Below are positions 25,591 to 34,010 of a stretch of 64,000 bases of DNA, piece after piece. This stretch comes from a bacterium. Lineage in GTDB: Bacteria; Bacillota; Clostridia; Lachnospirales; Lachnospiraceae. Below the pieces are notes generated by a model. That model saw nothing but the letters and a program-made list of their open reading frames with translations. It was not told the DNA's origin and ran no database searches. Made by a program: the position numbers and the translations under genes. The stretch spans positions 62,001 to 126,000 of the forward strand of contig JAMPGX010000003.1 of assembly GCA_023663725.1 (NCBI GenBank). The letters are read 5' to 3'. Every line of letters begins with the position of its first letter. The stretch's first letter is position 1.

Positions 25591-26193
25591 ATGTTTTTTC
25601 TGAAGATATTTGGTATGCAGACTGCATTATCATTGGCGGCATTGTGGCTGATTACAAAGCTTGACCCGCAGCATGGGCTGCGGGCGGACGGGGAAGCGGC
25701 AGGAGTGTTGGCGGTGTGCGGCTGTATCGGGGCGGGCTGTATCGAGTGTGGCCACGGCCAGGAGCATATGGCAGAGTGGGCGGCGTATCTGGTATTGGCA
25801 GTATATCTGACGGTCTGCGTCGTCACGGACAGACAGACCTGCAAGACTTATGACTTCCTGCAATGGCCAGCATCCGTGGCTGGCGCTCTGCTGTGTCTGA
25901 CAAGGCCCCTGCCAGCCGGCGCAGGGATGGGATTGGTCCTGTTTGCCCTGCTCCAGTATTATCTGTTCGGACGACTGTATGGCCAGGGGGATGTCATGGC
26001 ATTTCAGATTTGCAGTCTGTATCTCATCGGGGAGGGGGGAGGCTTTCGCCTGTTGCTGCTGCATATGGCGCTGGCCTTTGCCATGCTGGGGGCGGTACAG
26101 TTATTCCGCCATAATATAGACCGGAGAGGGAATCTCAAGGTTCCGGTGCCCTTTCTTCCCTATATCGCCTGTAGTCTGATATGGTTCCTGTGA
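25591..26193 (+). CDS. TadV/CpaA-like prepilin peptidase (A24)
   Basis: 200 residues from the ATG at 25591, with GAGG 6 bases upstream; TTG at 25579 and GTG at 25588 are alternatives. It has about six membrane helices and both aspartyl-protease sites of the A24 family: the first Asp in CVVTDRQTCKTYDFL, the second in YGQGDVMAF (GxGD). It would cleave the leader peptides of the pilin-like proteins upstream. It closes the Tad locus. Confidence 0.83.
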   Translation: MFFLKIFGMQTALSLAALWLITKLDPQHGLRADGEAAGVLAVCGCIGAGCIECGHGQEHMAEWAAYLVLAVYLTVCVVTDRQTCKTYDFLQWPASVAGALLCLTRPLPAGAGMGLVLFALLQYYLFGRLYGQGDVMAFQICSLYLIGEGGGFRLLLLHMALAFAMLGAVQLFRHNIDRRGNLKVPVPFLPYIACSLIWFL

Positions 26194-26226
26194 GGAACGG
26201 CGGGAAATGATGCGCCCTGCCTTCTG

Positions 26227-27621
26227 CTACTGTGTTCCGCTCTTCTCGTGTGAAAACGCGGAGGTATTATCTGCGAGTCTGCGTGTCAGCGCATGGATTC
26301 GCGCATAATAAGCGGTGACCAGAATCAGGTCCGCGCCTGCCCAGGCCAGAATCTCCGCATAGAAGATGCCCTCTGGCCCCAGCAGGCTCGGCAGGGTCAA
26401 GGCCGCGCCGGTGCGCATGACGAACTCGGCGATGCCGGAGGCCATCGGCAGCACGGTATCTCCCATTCCCTGCAGGGAGGAGCGGTATAGGTGGAGCAGA
26501 TAGAGAATCGGCAGAAAGAGGCTCATGATCGCCAGATAATGATAGGCGATATCCGTTGCCGCCAGGACCTCATCGGGATTGCCAGTGATAAAGGAGCCTA
26601 CCAGAGTGCGGCCGGTCAGTAGCATGATTGCGGCGATGGCCAGTGAGGTGGCCAGCGCGATACCCAGGGCGTGCCGCACTCCCAAGCGGATGCGCTTCAG
26701 GAGACCTGCGCCCAGATTCTGCCCTACATAGGTGACCATGGCGTATCCATAGGAGGTGGCGGCTACCTCCAGGATGCCATAGAGCTTGTTGGATGCCGTG
26801 TAGCCAGCGATGAAGATGACGCCAAAGCCGTTGATAATGGATTGGATTACTAGTCCCCCCACGGCGATGATCGTGTTCTGGGCGGCCATGGGGGTTCCCA
26901 GGGAAAAGAGCTGCCAGACCAGCTTGCAGTCGGGGCGCAGATGGTTGGGACGGATATGCAGTAGCTCCATGCGCAGGATGACCAACAGGCAGTACAGCGC
27001 TGCTATGGCCTGGGCAATCAGCGTGGCGGCGGCAGCGCCGCCCACGCCAGTATGCAGACCTGCCACGAACAGAATATCCAGCAGGATATTCAACACCGAG
27101 GCGACGATCATGGCGCAGAGCGGAGTGCGTCCGTCTCCCAGCGCGCGCAGCAGGGAGGCCAGCAGATTGTAAGCCATGACAATGGGAATTCCCGCGAACA
27201 GGATGCGCAGATAGGTCTGCGCCAAGGGCAAGATATCCGTCGGGGTATCCAACAGCTTCAGGAGGGGCAACAGTATGGCCTGACTCAGAAGTTCGATGAC
27301 GATGGCACAGAGAGCGGAGAGAGTTATGGAGGCCCCCACGGTCTCCCGCAACTCCTCCGCTCTGCCTGCTCCAAACTTCTGTGCCGCCAAAATGGAGAAG
27401 CCCTGGGTGATGCCGGTGATCAATCCCAGAATCATCCAGTTCAGCCAGTCCGAGGCGCCCAGGGCAGCCAGGGCATGGACCCCCAGCACCTGTCCCACGA
27501 TGAGGGTGTCCATCACCGTGTAGAGCTGCTGAAATATATTGCCAAACATCAGAGGTAGCGCCAGTCCCAGAATCAGCTTCCAGGGACTGCCCTCCGTCAT
27601 AATCTGTGTTTTTTCCTTCAT
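26227..27621 (-). CDS. MATE-family exporter (second in window)
   Basis: 464 residues, twelve hydrophobic segments. It begins KLILGLALPLMFGNIFQQLYTVMDTLIVG, the usual MATE opening, with the second-half FSLGTPMAAQNTIIAVGGLVIQSIINGFG. It resembles the clostridial DinF/MepA-like branch and is only distantly like the MATE protein at 13298. Convergent with the Tad locus. A sigma-70 promoter lies at 27667-27695. Substrate unknown. Confidence 0.93.
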   Translation of the reverse strand: MKEKTQIMTEGSPWKLILGLALPLMFGNIFQQLYTVMDTLIVGQVLGVHALAALGASDWLNWMILGLITGITQGFSILAAQKFGAGRAEELRETVGASITLSALCAIVIELLSQAILLPLLKLLDTPTDILPLAQTYLRILFAGIPIVMAYNLLASLLRALGDGRTPLCAMIVASVLNILLDILFVAGLHTGVGGAAAATLIAQAIAALYCLLVILRMELLHIRPNHLRPDCKLVWQLFSLGTPMAAQNTIIAVGGLVIQSIINGFGVIFIAGYTASNKLYGILEVAATSYGYAMVTYVGQNLGAGLLKRIRLGVRHALGIALATSLAIAAIMLLTGRTLVGSFITGNPDEVLAATDIAYHYLAIMSLFLPILYLLHLYRSSLQGMGDTVLPMASGIAEFVMRTGAALTLPSLLGPEGIFYAEILAWAGADLILVTAYYARIHALTRRLADNTSAFSHEKSGTQ

Positions 27622-27666
27622 ATCTGTCCTCTTTTATGCGCAATATGGTATCATGGAATATGCTAC

Positions 27667-27695
27667 AGTTTATGATCAAGCTGAGGACAAGTCAA
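27667..27695 (-). promoter_or_regulatory. Promoter of the second MATE gene
   Basis: On the minus strand TTGACT (complement of 27690-27695), 17 bases, TAAACT (complement of 27667-27672), about 45 bases before the start codon. Confidence 0.65.
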
Positions 27696-27714
27696 TGTAT
27701 TTTATTGTAAAATA

Positions 27715-27743
27715 TTGTGTCTTCGGCCTTTTTTTGGTATGAT
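27715..27743 (+). promoter_or_regulatory. Promoter of the glycosyltransferase gene
   Basis: TTGTGT (27715-27720), 17 bases, TATGAT (27738-27743). It is divergent from the MATE promoter; the transcript leader contains an R1 remnant. Confidence 0.7.
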
Positions 27744-27807
27744 AGAACCACATTATGGGGAATGCGCGGCGGATTAAGCTCAGAGAAGCAGAGCAATGCC
27801 TACTGAT

Positions 27808-27864
27808 GAAAGGGCACTGCTTATGGAATATGTAAAATAGAAGGCTTTGTAATTGTCTATACAG
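27808..27864 (+). repeat. R1 repeat remnant (deletion derivative)
   Basis: GAAAGGGCACTGCTTATGGA followed by ATATG matches the right half of R1, and GGCTTTGTAATTGTCTA matches its right end; the segment between them and the whole left half are missing. It lies in the leader of the glycosyltransferase gene. Confidence 0.65.
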
Positions 27865-27884
27865 ATATAACGGGTGGTAGGAGT

Positions 27885-28916
27885 ATGATAACGATAAGCT
27901 TGTGTATGATAGTAAAAAATGAGGAGGCGGTATTGGCCAGGTGTCTGGACAGCGTGGCGGACCTGATGGATGAGATCATTATCGTAGATACGGGTTCCAC
28001 AGATCGAACGAGAGAGATTGCCGCCGGCTACACGGACCGGATCTATGAGTTTGAGTGGGTTCATGATTTCAGCGCCGCACGCAATTACGCGTTTTCGCTG
28101 GCCTCCTGCGACTATATCTACAGCGCTGACGCGGATGAGGTGTTGGATGAGGAGAACCGCGAGCGCTTCCGGCGTCTCAAGGCGGGGATGCTGCCGGAGG
28201 TGGAGATCGTGCAGATGAAGTATGGCAATCAGCTGCAATATAATACCGTCTATAACTATGACGAGGAATATCGTCCCAAGCTGTTCAAGCGGCTGCGTCA
28301 GTTTACCTGGATAGAGCCCATCCATGAGACAGTGCGCCTGCAGCCGGTGGTCTATGACAGCGATATCGTGATCACACATCTGCCGAAGGAGAACCATGGC
28401 GGCCGCGATCTCGCCAATTTTGAGCGGCAGGTGCAGGCGGGACACAGACTTTCCAGGCATTTGCACCATATGTATGCCAGAGAGCTGTTGATGGTCGGGG
28501 AACGGGAGCATTTTCAGCGGGCCCGCGCCTGCTTTGAGGACTCTGTGGAGGACGGGGAGCGCAGCGGAGAGGAGCTGATGGAGGCATTCTGTGTGCTGAC
28601 CAGAGCGTATCGTCTGATGGGAGATGTCCTGGGATTTTTCCGCTATGCCATGAAAGCAATGGCGGCGGGAGGCTGCTCGGAGGTCTGTCTGGAGCTGGGG
28701 CTTTTCTATGAGCAGGATCAGCGGGATGCGGCGGAGGCTGCCATGTGGTACTACAACGCAGCCCATGAGACGGAGCCTGTGCTGGCGCTGGAGAGCGGCG
28801 GCAGAAAGGCGCTTGAAGGACTGGCGCGCTGCTATCGGCAGATGGGCCAGGAGGAACTGGCGGAGGAGTGCTTACTATCTGCAAAAACTGGAATAAGGGT
28901 GGACGAAAGGCAGTGA
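27885..28916 (+). CDS. Family 2 glycosyltransferase with C-terminal TPR-like region
   Basis: 343 residues. The N-terminal GT-A domain opens MITISLCMIVKNEEAVLARC, has IIVDTGSTDRT and the metal-binding YSADADEVLDEEN (DxD-like). The C-terminal 130 residues are helical and repetitive (ARELLMVGEREHFQRARACFED; GGCSEVCLELGLFYEQDQRDAAEAAMWYYNAA), resembling TPRs. Such SunS/SPBc2-type enzymes glycosylate proteins or peptides or build glycans. TAGGAGT precedes the ATG. No acceptor gene is adjacent. Confidence 0.88.
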   Translation: MITISLCMIVKNEEAVLARCLDSVADLMDEIIIVDTGSTDRTREIAAGYTDRIYEFEWVHDFSAARNYAFSLASCDYIYSADADEVLDEENRERFRRLKAGMLPEVEIVQMKYGNQLQYNTVYNYDEEYRPKLFKRLRQFTWIEPIHETVRLQPVVYDSDIVITHLPKENHGGRDLANFERQVQAGHRLSRHLHHMYARELLMVGEREHFQRARACFEDSVEDGERSGEELMEAFCVLTRAYRLMGDVLGFFRYAMKAMAAGGCSEVCLELGLFYEQDQRDAAEAAMWYYNAAHETEPVLALESGGRKALEGLARCYRQMGQEELAEECLLSAKTGIRVDERQ

Positions 28917-28990
28917 CAGTGGTATGATGGTATCTGTCCATGAGCATGCAATTGGCAGGGATAATATGACAGACGAGGAGATATGGACTG

Positions 28991-30052
28991 ATGAAGTGGG
29001 AGGAAAATGTTCGGCGGGTGGTTCCCTATGTGCCTGGGGAACAGCCTGACAGACCCAATATGATCAAGTTGAACACCAATGAGTGTCCCTATCCGCCGGC
29101 CCCGGGCGTGCAGACGGCTATAGAGGCCATGCAGAGCGGGCAATTACGGCTGTATCCCGATCCGGAATCGGGAGCGCTGGTGCAGGGATTGGCAGATTAC
29201 TATGGAGTGAAGAGAGAGCAGGTATTTGTCGGGGTTGGCTCGGATGATGTGCTGGCCATGGCGTTCCTGACATTTTTTAACGCGGACAGACCGATTCTGT
29301 TTCCAGATGTGACTTATTCGTTTTATGATGTCTGGGCGGATTTGTTCCGTATTCCCTATGAGACATGTGCGCTGGATGATGATTTTCATATCTGTCCGCA
29401 GGACTACAGGCGTCCCAACGGCGGGGTGATCTTCCCCAATCCCAACGCGCCGACCGGAGTGTATGAACCGCTTGAGCTGGTGGAGGAGATCGTGAGGGAT
29501 AATCGGGACAGTGTCGTGATCGTGGATGAGGCATATATTGACTTTGGCGGTGAGAGCGCCCTGCCCCTGATTCAGAGCTATGACAACCTGCTGGTGGTGC
29601 AGACCTTCAGCAAATCCCGCGCCCTGGCAGGGCTGCGCATCGGCTTTGCCATCGGCGATGAGAAGCTTATTAAATATCTGAATGATGTAAAATTCTCGTT
29701 TAACTCTTATACCCTCAATCGTCCTACATTGGCGCTGGGTGTGGAGGCGCTTAAGGACGAGGCTTATTTCCGTGAGACCTGCGCCAGAATCGTAGCCACC
29801 AGGGAGCGGATAAAAGGAGAACTGCGGGAGTTGGGATTCTCGTTTCCGGATTCCCGAACGAATTTTGTATTTGCCTGCCATGAGCGGATTCCCGCACAGG
29901 AGATTTTTCAGGCGTTGAAGGAACAGGATATCTATGTGCGTCATTGGGATAAGCCCCGTATCGGCAACTATCTGCGGATTACGGTAGGGACGGACGAGGA
30001 GATGGATATATTGATTTCTTTTTTGAAAAAATATATAAAGAACAGTAGATAG
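28991..30052 (+). CDS. hisC: Histidinol-phosphate-aminotransferase-like PLP enzyme
   Basis: 353 residues of fold-type I aminotransferase. IKLNTNECPYPPAPGV is the substrate-side opening typical of HisC, FPNPNAPTG and VDEAYIDFGG are cofactor contacts, and the PLP lysine is in TFSKSRALAGLRIGFAIG. HisC converts imidazole-acetol phosphate and glutamate to histidinol phosphate. It stands outside a his operon, so a related role (for example threonine-phosphate decarboxylation or aromatic amino acid transamination) cannot be excluded. Confidence 0.85.
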   Translation: MKWEENVRRVVPYVPGEQPDRPNMIKLNTNECPYPPAPGVQTAIEAMQSGQLRLYPDPESGALVQGLADYYGVKREQVFVGVGSDDVLAMAFLTFFNADRPILFPDVTYSFYDVWADLFRIPYETCALDDDFHICPQDYRRPNGGVIFPNPNAPTGVYEPLELVEEIVRDNRDSVVIVDEAYIDFGGESALPLIQSYDNLLVVQTFSKSRALAGLRIGFAIGDEKLIKYLNDVKFSFNSYTLNRPTLALGVEALKDEAYFRETCARIVATRERIKGELRELGFSFPDSRTNFVFACHERIPAQEIFQALKEQDIYVRHWDKPRIGNYLRITVGTDEEMDILISFLKKYIKNSR

Positions 30053-30062
30053 GAGAAAAAAT

Positions 30063-30539
30063 ATGCTGAAACACTACCTGATAATCTTTTTTATTTCCAT
30101 GGTTCCGCTGATTGAACTGCGGGGCGCTATCCCTTACGCGGTGGGCTTTGATCTGCCGCTGCTGCCCAGCTATATCATCTGTATTCTGGGCAATATGCTA
30201 CCGGTGCCAGTGATCTTTCTGTTTGCCCGCAAGGTTTTGGAGTGGGGGGCGGACAAGCCTGTGATCGGCAAATTCTTCACCTTCTGTCTGGAAAAGGGGC
30301 ACAAGGGAGGCGTGAAGCTGCAGAAAAAGGCCGGCAGAGGGCTGTTTCTGGCGTTGCTTCTGTTCGTGGGAATTCCGATTCCCGGCACAGGGGCCTGGAC
30401 GGGAACACTGGCGGCAAGCCTGCTGGATATGAACTTTAAATCCAGTGTGATCGCGGTGCTGCTGGGAGTGGTGCTGGCTGGCGTTATCATGGGACTGCTT
30501 AGCACAGGGCTGTTCAGCGCGATAGGGCTGGCTTTCTGA
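30063..30539 (+). CDS. Small multidrug-export-like membrane protein (COG2426 type)
   Basis: 158 residues with four to five hydrophobic segments. MVPLIELRGAIPYAV near residue 13, FVGIPIPGTGAWTGTLAASLL near 103 and the conserved N-x-x-P-V-P (GNMLPVPVIFLFAR) are signatures of the small-export family found across Firmicutes. The function of the family is not established. It follows the HisC-like gene by 10 bases behind AGGAG, so the two are co-transcribed. Confidence 0.85.
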   Translation: MLKHYLIIFFISMVPLIELRGAIPYAVGFDLPLLPSYIICILGNMLPVPVIFLFARKVLEWGADKPVIGKFFTFCLEKGHKGGVKLQKKAGRGLFLALLLFVGIPIPGTGAWTGTLAASLLDMNFKSSVIAVLLGVVLAGVIMGLLSTGLFSAIGLAF

Positions 30540-30561
30540 CGCTGGCGGGAGAGAGGGAAGC

Positions 30562-31515
30562 ATGGCGGAGGTATATACAGATTTTGCCGAAGTATATGAC
30601 GAACTGATGGACAATGTCCCTTATGAGACCTGGTGTGAGAACATTGTATCACTGATTGAGACATATGGCATCAGTGTGCCGGTTGAGCGGGCGGATTGTC
30701 AGACGGTAGACCAGAGAGCGCAGGAATTGGCATCAGGCGACATAGATTCGGAAGCGTTGGCCCCAGAACGGGAGCCGGTGCCTGACGGTGCAGATTCGGA
30801 AGCGTTGGCCCCAGAGCGTGAACTGGCACATGACGACGCTGAACCGGAGCTGCTGGCCTCCGAGCGGAATCTGGTGCTGGACCTGGGCTGTGGCACGGGC
30901 ACGCTGACAGAGCTTCTGTACCGGCGGGGCTATGACATGATCGGCGTGGACAATTCGCCGCGAATGCTGGAGATAGCCATGGAGAAGCGGGCGGAGAGCG
31001 GCAGCGAGATCCTGTATCTGCTGCAGGACATGCGGGAGCTTGAACTGTACAGCACCGTAGGCACGGTGATTTCCGTCTGCGATTCGCTGAACTATCTTCT
31101 CGAGGAGGAGGAGATGTTGGCGGTGTTTCGTCTGGTGAATAATTATCTGTATCCGGGCGGGCTGTTTCTGTTTGATTTCAATACGGTCTATAAGTATGGC
31201 CAAATCATCGGGGATGCCACTATAGCCGAGAACCGCGAGGACTGCAGCTTTATCTGGGAGAATTATTACCACGAGGTGGAAGAGATCAACGAGTATGATC
31301 TGACGGTCTTTGTGCGGGAGGAGGGAGAGCGGTTCCGGCGCTTTGCGGAGAATCATTTCCAGCGGGGATACCGTCCTGAGACGATGCGCAGGCTGGTGGA
31401 GCAGGCGGGAATGAAGCTGCTGCGGATGTTGGATGCCGATACGATGGGAGAGGTCACTGCTCAGAGCGAGCGGATCTATATGTTGGCCAGAGAGCAGGGT
31501 AAATTGGGAGGCTGA
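30562..31515 (+). CDS. Class I SAM-dependent methyltransferase with repeat-containing insertion
   Basis: 317 residues. The start TDFAEVYDELMDNVPYETWC is typical of the YodH/TrmB-like clostridial methyltransferases, and motif I is LVLDLGCGTGTLTELL, followed by GVDNSPRMLEIA. Between them is an acidic insertion made of three 16-residue units (DSEALAPEREPVPDGA and variants), encoded by 48-bp repeats at 30745-30888. Homologues run almost directly from the N-terminal helices into motif I, so the insertion is probably a recent expansion. Substrate unknown. Confidence 0.87.
   Translation: MAEVYTDFAEVYDELMDNVPYETWCENIVSLIETYGISVPVERADCQTVDQRAQELASGDIDSEALAPEREPVPDGADSEALAPERELAHDDAEPELLASERNLVLDLGCGTGTLTELLYRRGYDMIGVDNSPRMLEIAMEKRAESGSEILYLLQDMRELELYSTVGTVISVCDSLNYLLEEEEMLAVFRLVNNYLYPGGLFLFDFNTVYKYGQIIGDATIAENREDCSFIWENYYHEVEEINEYDLTVFVREEGERFRRFAENHFQRGYRPETMRRLVEQAGMKLLRMLDADTMGEVTAQSERIYMLAREQGKLGG
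30745..30888 (+). repeat. Three 48-bp tandem units inside the methyltransferase gene
   Basis: Units at 30745-30792, 30793-30840 and 30841-30888. The first two share GATTCGGAAGCGTTGGCCCC exactly; the third is diverged. In-frame, 16 residues each. Confidence 0.85.
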
Positions 31516-31516
31516 G

Positions 31517-32413
31517 ATGAGGGACTATATTGTGCGGGCTACGGCTGCGGGAGCGCAGATCAGGGCTTTTGCGGCGACGACCAGGAATCTGGTGGAGGCG
31601 GCCAGGGTCGCCCATGATACCAGTCCGGTGATGACGGCGGCGCTGGGTCGCCTGTTGACCGCAGGCGCGATGATGGGAACTATGTTGAAGGGGGAAAAGG
31701 ACCTGTTGACACTGCAGATTCGGGGAGACGGGCCGGGACGGGGACTCACTGTGACAGCAGACAGCCAGGGACATGTCAAGGGATATCCCCTGGTGCCGGA
31801 TGTGATCCTGCCCGCCAATGACAGGGGCAAGCTGGATGTGGCGGGAGCCATGGGGACCGGCATACTGAGCGTGATTCGCGACATGGGGCTGGGAGAGCCC
31901 TATGTGGGACAGACCCCTCTTCAGACAGGGGAGATCGCGGAGGATCTGACCTATTATTTTGCCTCGTCAGAGCAGGTGCCATCAGGCGTTGGATTGGGCG
32001 TGCTGATGGAGAGAGATAACACGGTAAAGCAGGCGGGGGGCTTTATTCTTCAATTGATGCCCGACGCTGAAGAGTCTGTGATTGCCGCGCTGGAGGAGAA
32101 GCTGTCTCAGGTATCCTCCGTGACTGCGCTTTTGGAGGCAGGCAATACGCCGGAGCAGCTATTACAGCTTCTACTCCAGGGGCTGGAGGTGCAGTTTACG
32201 GATACTGTGGAGCCCAGTTTCTACTGTAATTGTGATAAAGGCCGTGTGGAGAAGGCTCTCATCAGCATCGGGGAGGAGGAGCTGCGGGAGATGGTTGACG
32301 AGGACAGGGAAATAGAGGTGAGCTGCCAGTTCTGCAACAGACGTTTTGCCTTTACGGTGGAGGAGCTAAGGGGTCTCCTCGCAAGAGCAGGAAAAGCGCG
32401 CCTTAGAGACTAA
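31517..32413 (+). CDS. hslO: Hsp33 redox-regulated chaperone
   Basis: 298 residues from the ATG at 31517, preceded by TGGGAGG. The N-terminal domain has RDYIVRATAAGAQIRAFAA and the GEKDLLTLQIRGDGPG block. The C-terminal zinc/redox switch is CNCDKG (CxC) followed by CQFCNR (CxxC), both intact. Hsp33 is activated by oxidation of these cysteines and holds unfolding proteins during oxidative stress. It directly follows the methyltransferase gene and overlaps the convergent minus-strand gene by 4 bases. Confidence 0.97.
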   Translation: MRDYIVRATAAGAQIRAFAATTRNLVEAARVAHDTSPVMTAALGRLLTAGAMMGTMLKGEKDLLTLQIRGDGPGRGLTVTADSQGHVKGYPLVPDVILPANDRGKLDVAGAMGTGILSVIRDMGLGEPYVGQTPLQTGEIAEDLTYYFASSEQVPSGVGLGVLMERDNTVKQAGGFILQLMPDAEESVIAALEEKLSQVSSVTALLEAGNTPEQLLQLLLQGLEVQFTDTVEPSFYCNCDKGRVEKALISIGEEELREMVDEDREIEVSCQFCNRRFAFTVEELRGLLARAGKARLRD

Positions 32414-32913
32414 GGCTGCGCTTTTTCCAGAGAGTTGCGGATGGCTTCCAGAAGCACCAGAGAAGTGTACTTGCTGTCCACATCATAGCTGATATTATCC
32501 AGTGACTGCTGTTCGCAGATCTGCTTGCTCAGGGAGTCAAAAGCGGGCTGGAGCAGCGGATACATAGTGGTCACGGCATCGCTTAAGTTGACCAGCTGGA
32601 CTGAGGTGATGGCGTCTCTGTTTACCATGACCTGTACATTCAGGGTCTGATCGCCCAGCACCAACTCCGTGTTGTATACGCCGGGTATGTATAGAGAGAC
32701 GGCATCAGCGGCAGGCGAAGCGTCATCGGGAGCGTTTGTGCTATTGCCAGAGGGCTCAGTTTCCGTGGGGGCATCGGTTCCGGAGGAATCCTCTTTGTCC
32801 GGCAGGAACATCATGACCAGCAGTACCACGAACAGGATGCCCAGCACGGCGAATATTCCGGTATAAATCAGTTCTTTCATATGGAGGACCACAATTTTTG
32901 TCTTTGCGCTCAT
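32410..32913 (-). CDS. Membrane-anchored FMN-binding-domain-like protein
   Basis: 167 residues from the ATG at 32913, chosen for the AAAAGAGG just upstream; an open frame extends further but has no ribosome binding site. One helix (about residues 17-40) is followed by a Ser/Thr/Pro/Asp-rich linker and a domain reading GVYNTELVLGDQTLNVQVMV and QSLDNISYDVDSKYTSLVLLEA. This resembles FMN_bind domains of RnfG/NqrC, but the flavin-attachment SGAT is replaced (YDVDSKYTS), so covalent FMN is unlikely. Function unknown. Confidence 0.6.
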   Translation of the reverse strand: MSAKTKIVVLHMKELIYTGIFAVLGILFVVLLVMMFLPDKEDSSGTDAPTETEPSGNSTNAPDDASPAADAVSLYIPGVYNTELVLGDQTLNVQVMVNRDAITSVQLVNLSDAVTTMYPLLQPAFDSLSKQICEQQSLDNISYDVDSKYTSLVLLEAIRNSLEKAQP

Positions 32914-33038
32914 GTTTACCTCTTTTCCGCATATAACAGGCCGGGCCTGTAATGCAGCATCCATGTGTATTTGGAAGCTTTGCTCGTTGTTTATATAAGT
33001 TATGCGCCGGAAAATGTGTTTATGACGGAAAAAGGGAT

Positions 33039-33067
33039 TTGCATTTTTTACCAAAAAATATTATGAT
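33039..33067 (+). promoter_or_regulatory. Promoter of dapF-dapL
   Basis: TTGCAT (33039-33044), 17 bases, TATGAT (33062-33067), about 29 bases before the dapF start. Confidence 0.75.
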
Positions 33068-33095
33068 GGAATAGAGGAAGGACGGTGGCCGGAGA

Positions 33096-33938
33096 ATGAA
33101 ATTTACCAAGATGCACGGATGTGGCAATGACTATATCTATATCAACGGCGGCGCTGAGCAGGTCTGCCAGGAGGAGAAGCCTCAGATCGTACGCAGTCTC
33201 AGCGATCGCCACTACGGTGTGGGCGGCGACGGGGTAATCTTCATCAATCCCAGCGACAAGGCGGATTTTGAGATGGAGATGTACAATGCGGACGGCACCA
33301 GAGCCGAGATGTGCGGCAACGGAATCCGCTGTGTCGCAAAGTATGTCTACGATAAAGGTTTGACGGATAAGAGGAATATTTCTATCGTCAGCGCGGGCCA
33401 GATCAAGTATCTGGAGCTGAAGGTCGATGCACGCGGTCAGGTGGCTTCGGTGAAGGTGAATATGGGAGAGCCGATTCTGCAGCCGGCGCAGATACCGGTG
33501 GCGCTATCTGGGCAGCAGGCAGTAAATGTTCCGGTTACGGTGGACGGACAGGAGTATCACATGACCTGTGTGTCCATGGGGAATCCTCACGCGGTGGTCT
33601 TTGTGGACCATGTGGAAGATATGAAGCTGGAGCAGATCGGGCCTGGATTCGAGTGCCACGAGATGTTTCCCAACCGTGTCAACACGGAGTTCGTGCAGAT
33701 CGAGGATAGACGGCATGTGAAGATGCGCGTCTGGGAGCGGGGGACAGGGGAGACTCTGGCCTGCGGGACGGGCTGCTGCGCCACAGTGGTGGCGGGCGTG
33801 CTGTGCGGTCTGACTGAGCCCTCTGTCACCGTCAGCGTGCTGGGCGGGGAGATCGAGGTCACATGGGACAGGGAGAGCAACCAGATCTATATGACTGGCC
33901 CTGCGGTAACTGTATTTGAGGGGGAAGTCAGCCATTAG
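33096..33938 (+). CDS. dapF: Diaminopimelate epimerase
   Basis: 280 residues, usual length. Both catalytic cysteines are visible: MCGNGIRCVAKYV and LACGTGCCATVV. The opening FTKMHGCGNDYIYI is diagnostic. It converts LL-diaminopimelate to meso-diaminopimelate for lysine and peptidoglycan. It lies 72 bases upstream of dapL, the enzyme that supplies its substrate, and has its own promoter at 33039-33067. Confidence 0.98.
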   Translation: MKFTKMHGCGNDYIYINGGAEQVCQEEKPQIVRSLSDRHYGVGGDGVIFINPSDKADFEMEMYNADGTRAEMCGNGIRCVAKYVYDKGLTDKRNISIVSAGQIKYLELKVDARGQVASVKVNMGEPILQPAQIPVALSGQQAVNVPVTVDGQEYHMTCVSMGNPHAVVFVDHVEDMKLEQIGPGFECHEMFPNRVNTEFVQIEDRRHVKMRVWERGTGETLACGTGCCATVVAGVLCGLTEPSVTVSVLGGEIEVTWDRESNQIYMTGPAVTVFEGEVSH

Positions 33939-34010
33939 CCGGACGCCAGACCGTTTATATCCTGCGCGGACAATTCCGCAGATGGAGCTATAAATACAAG
34001 GGGGAGTAGT

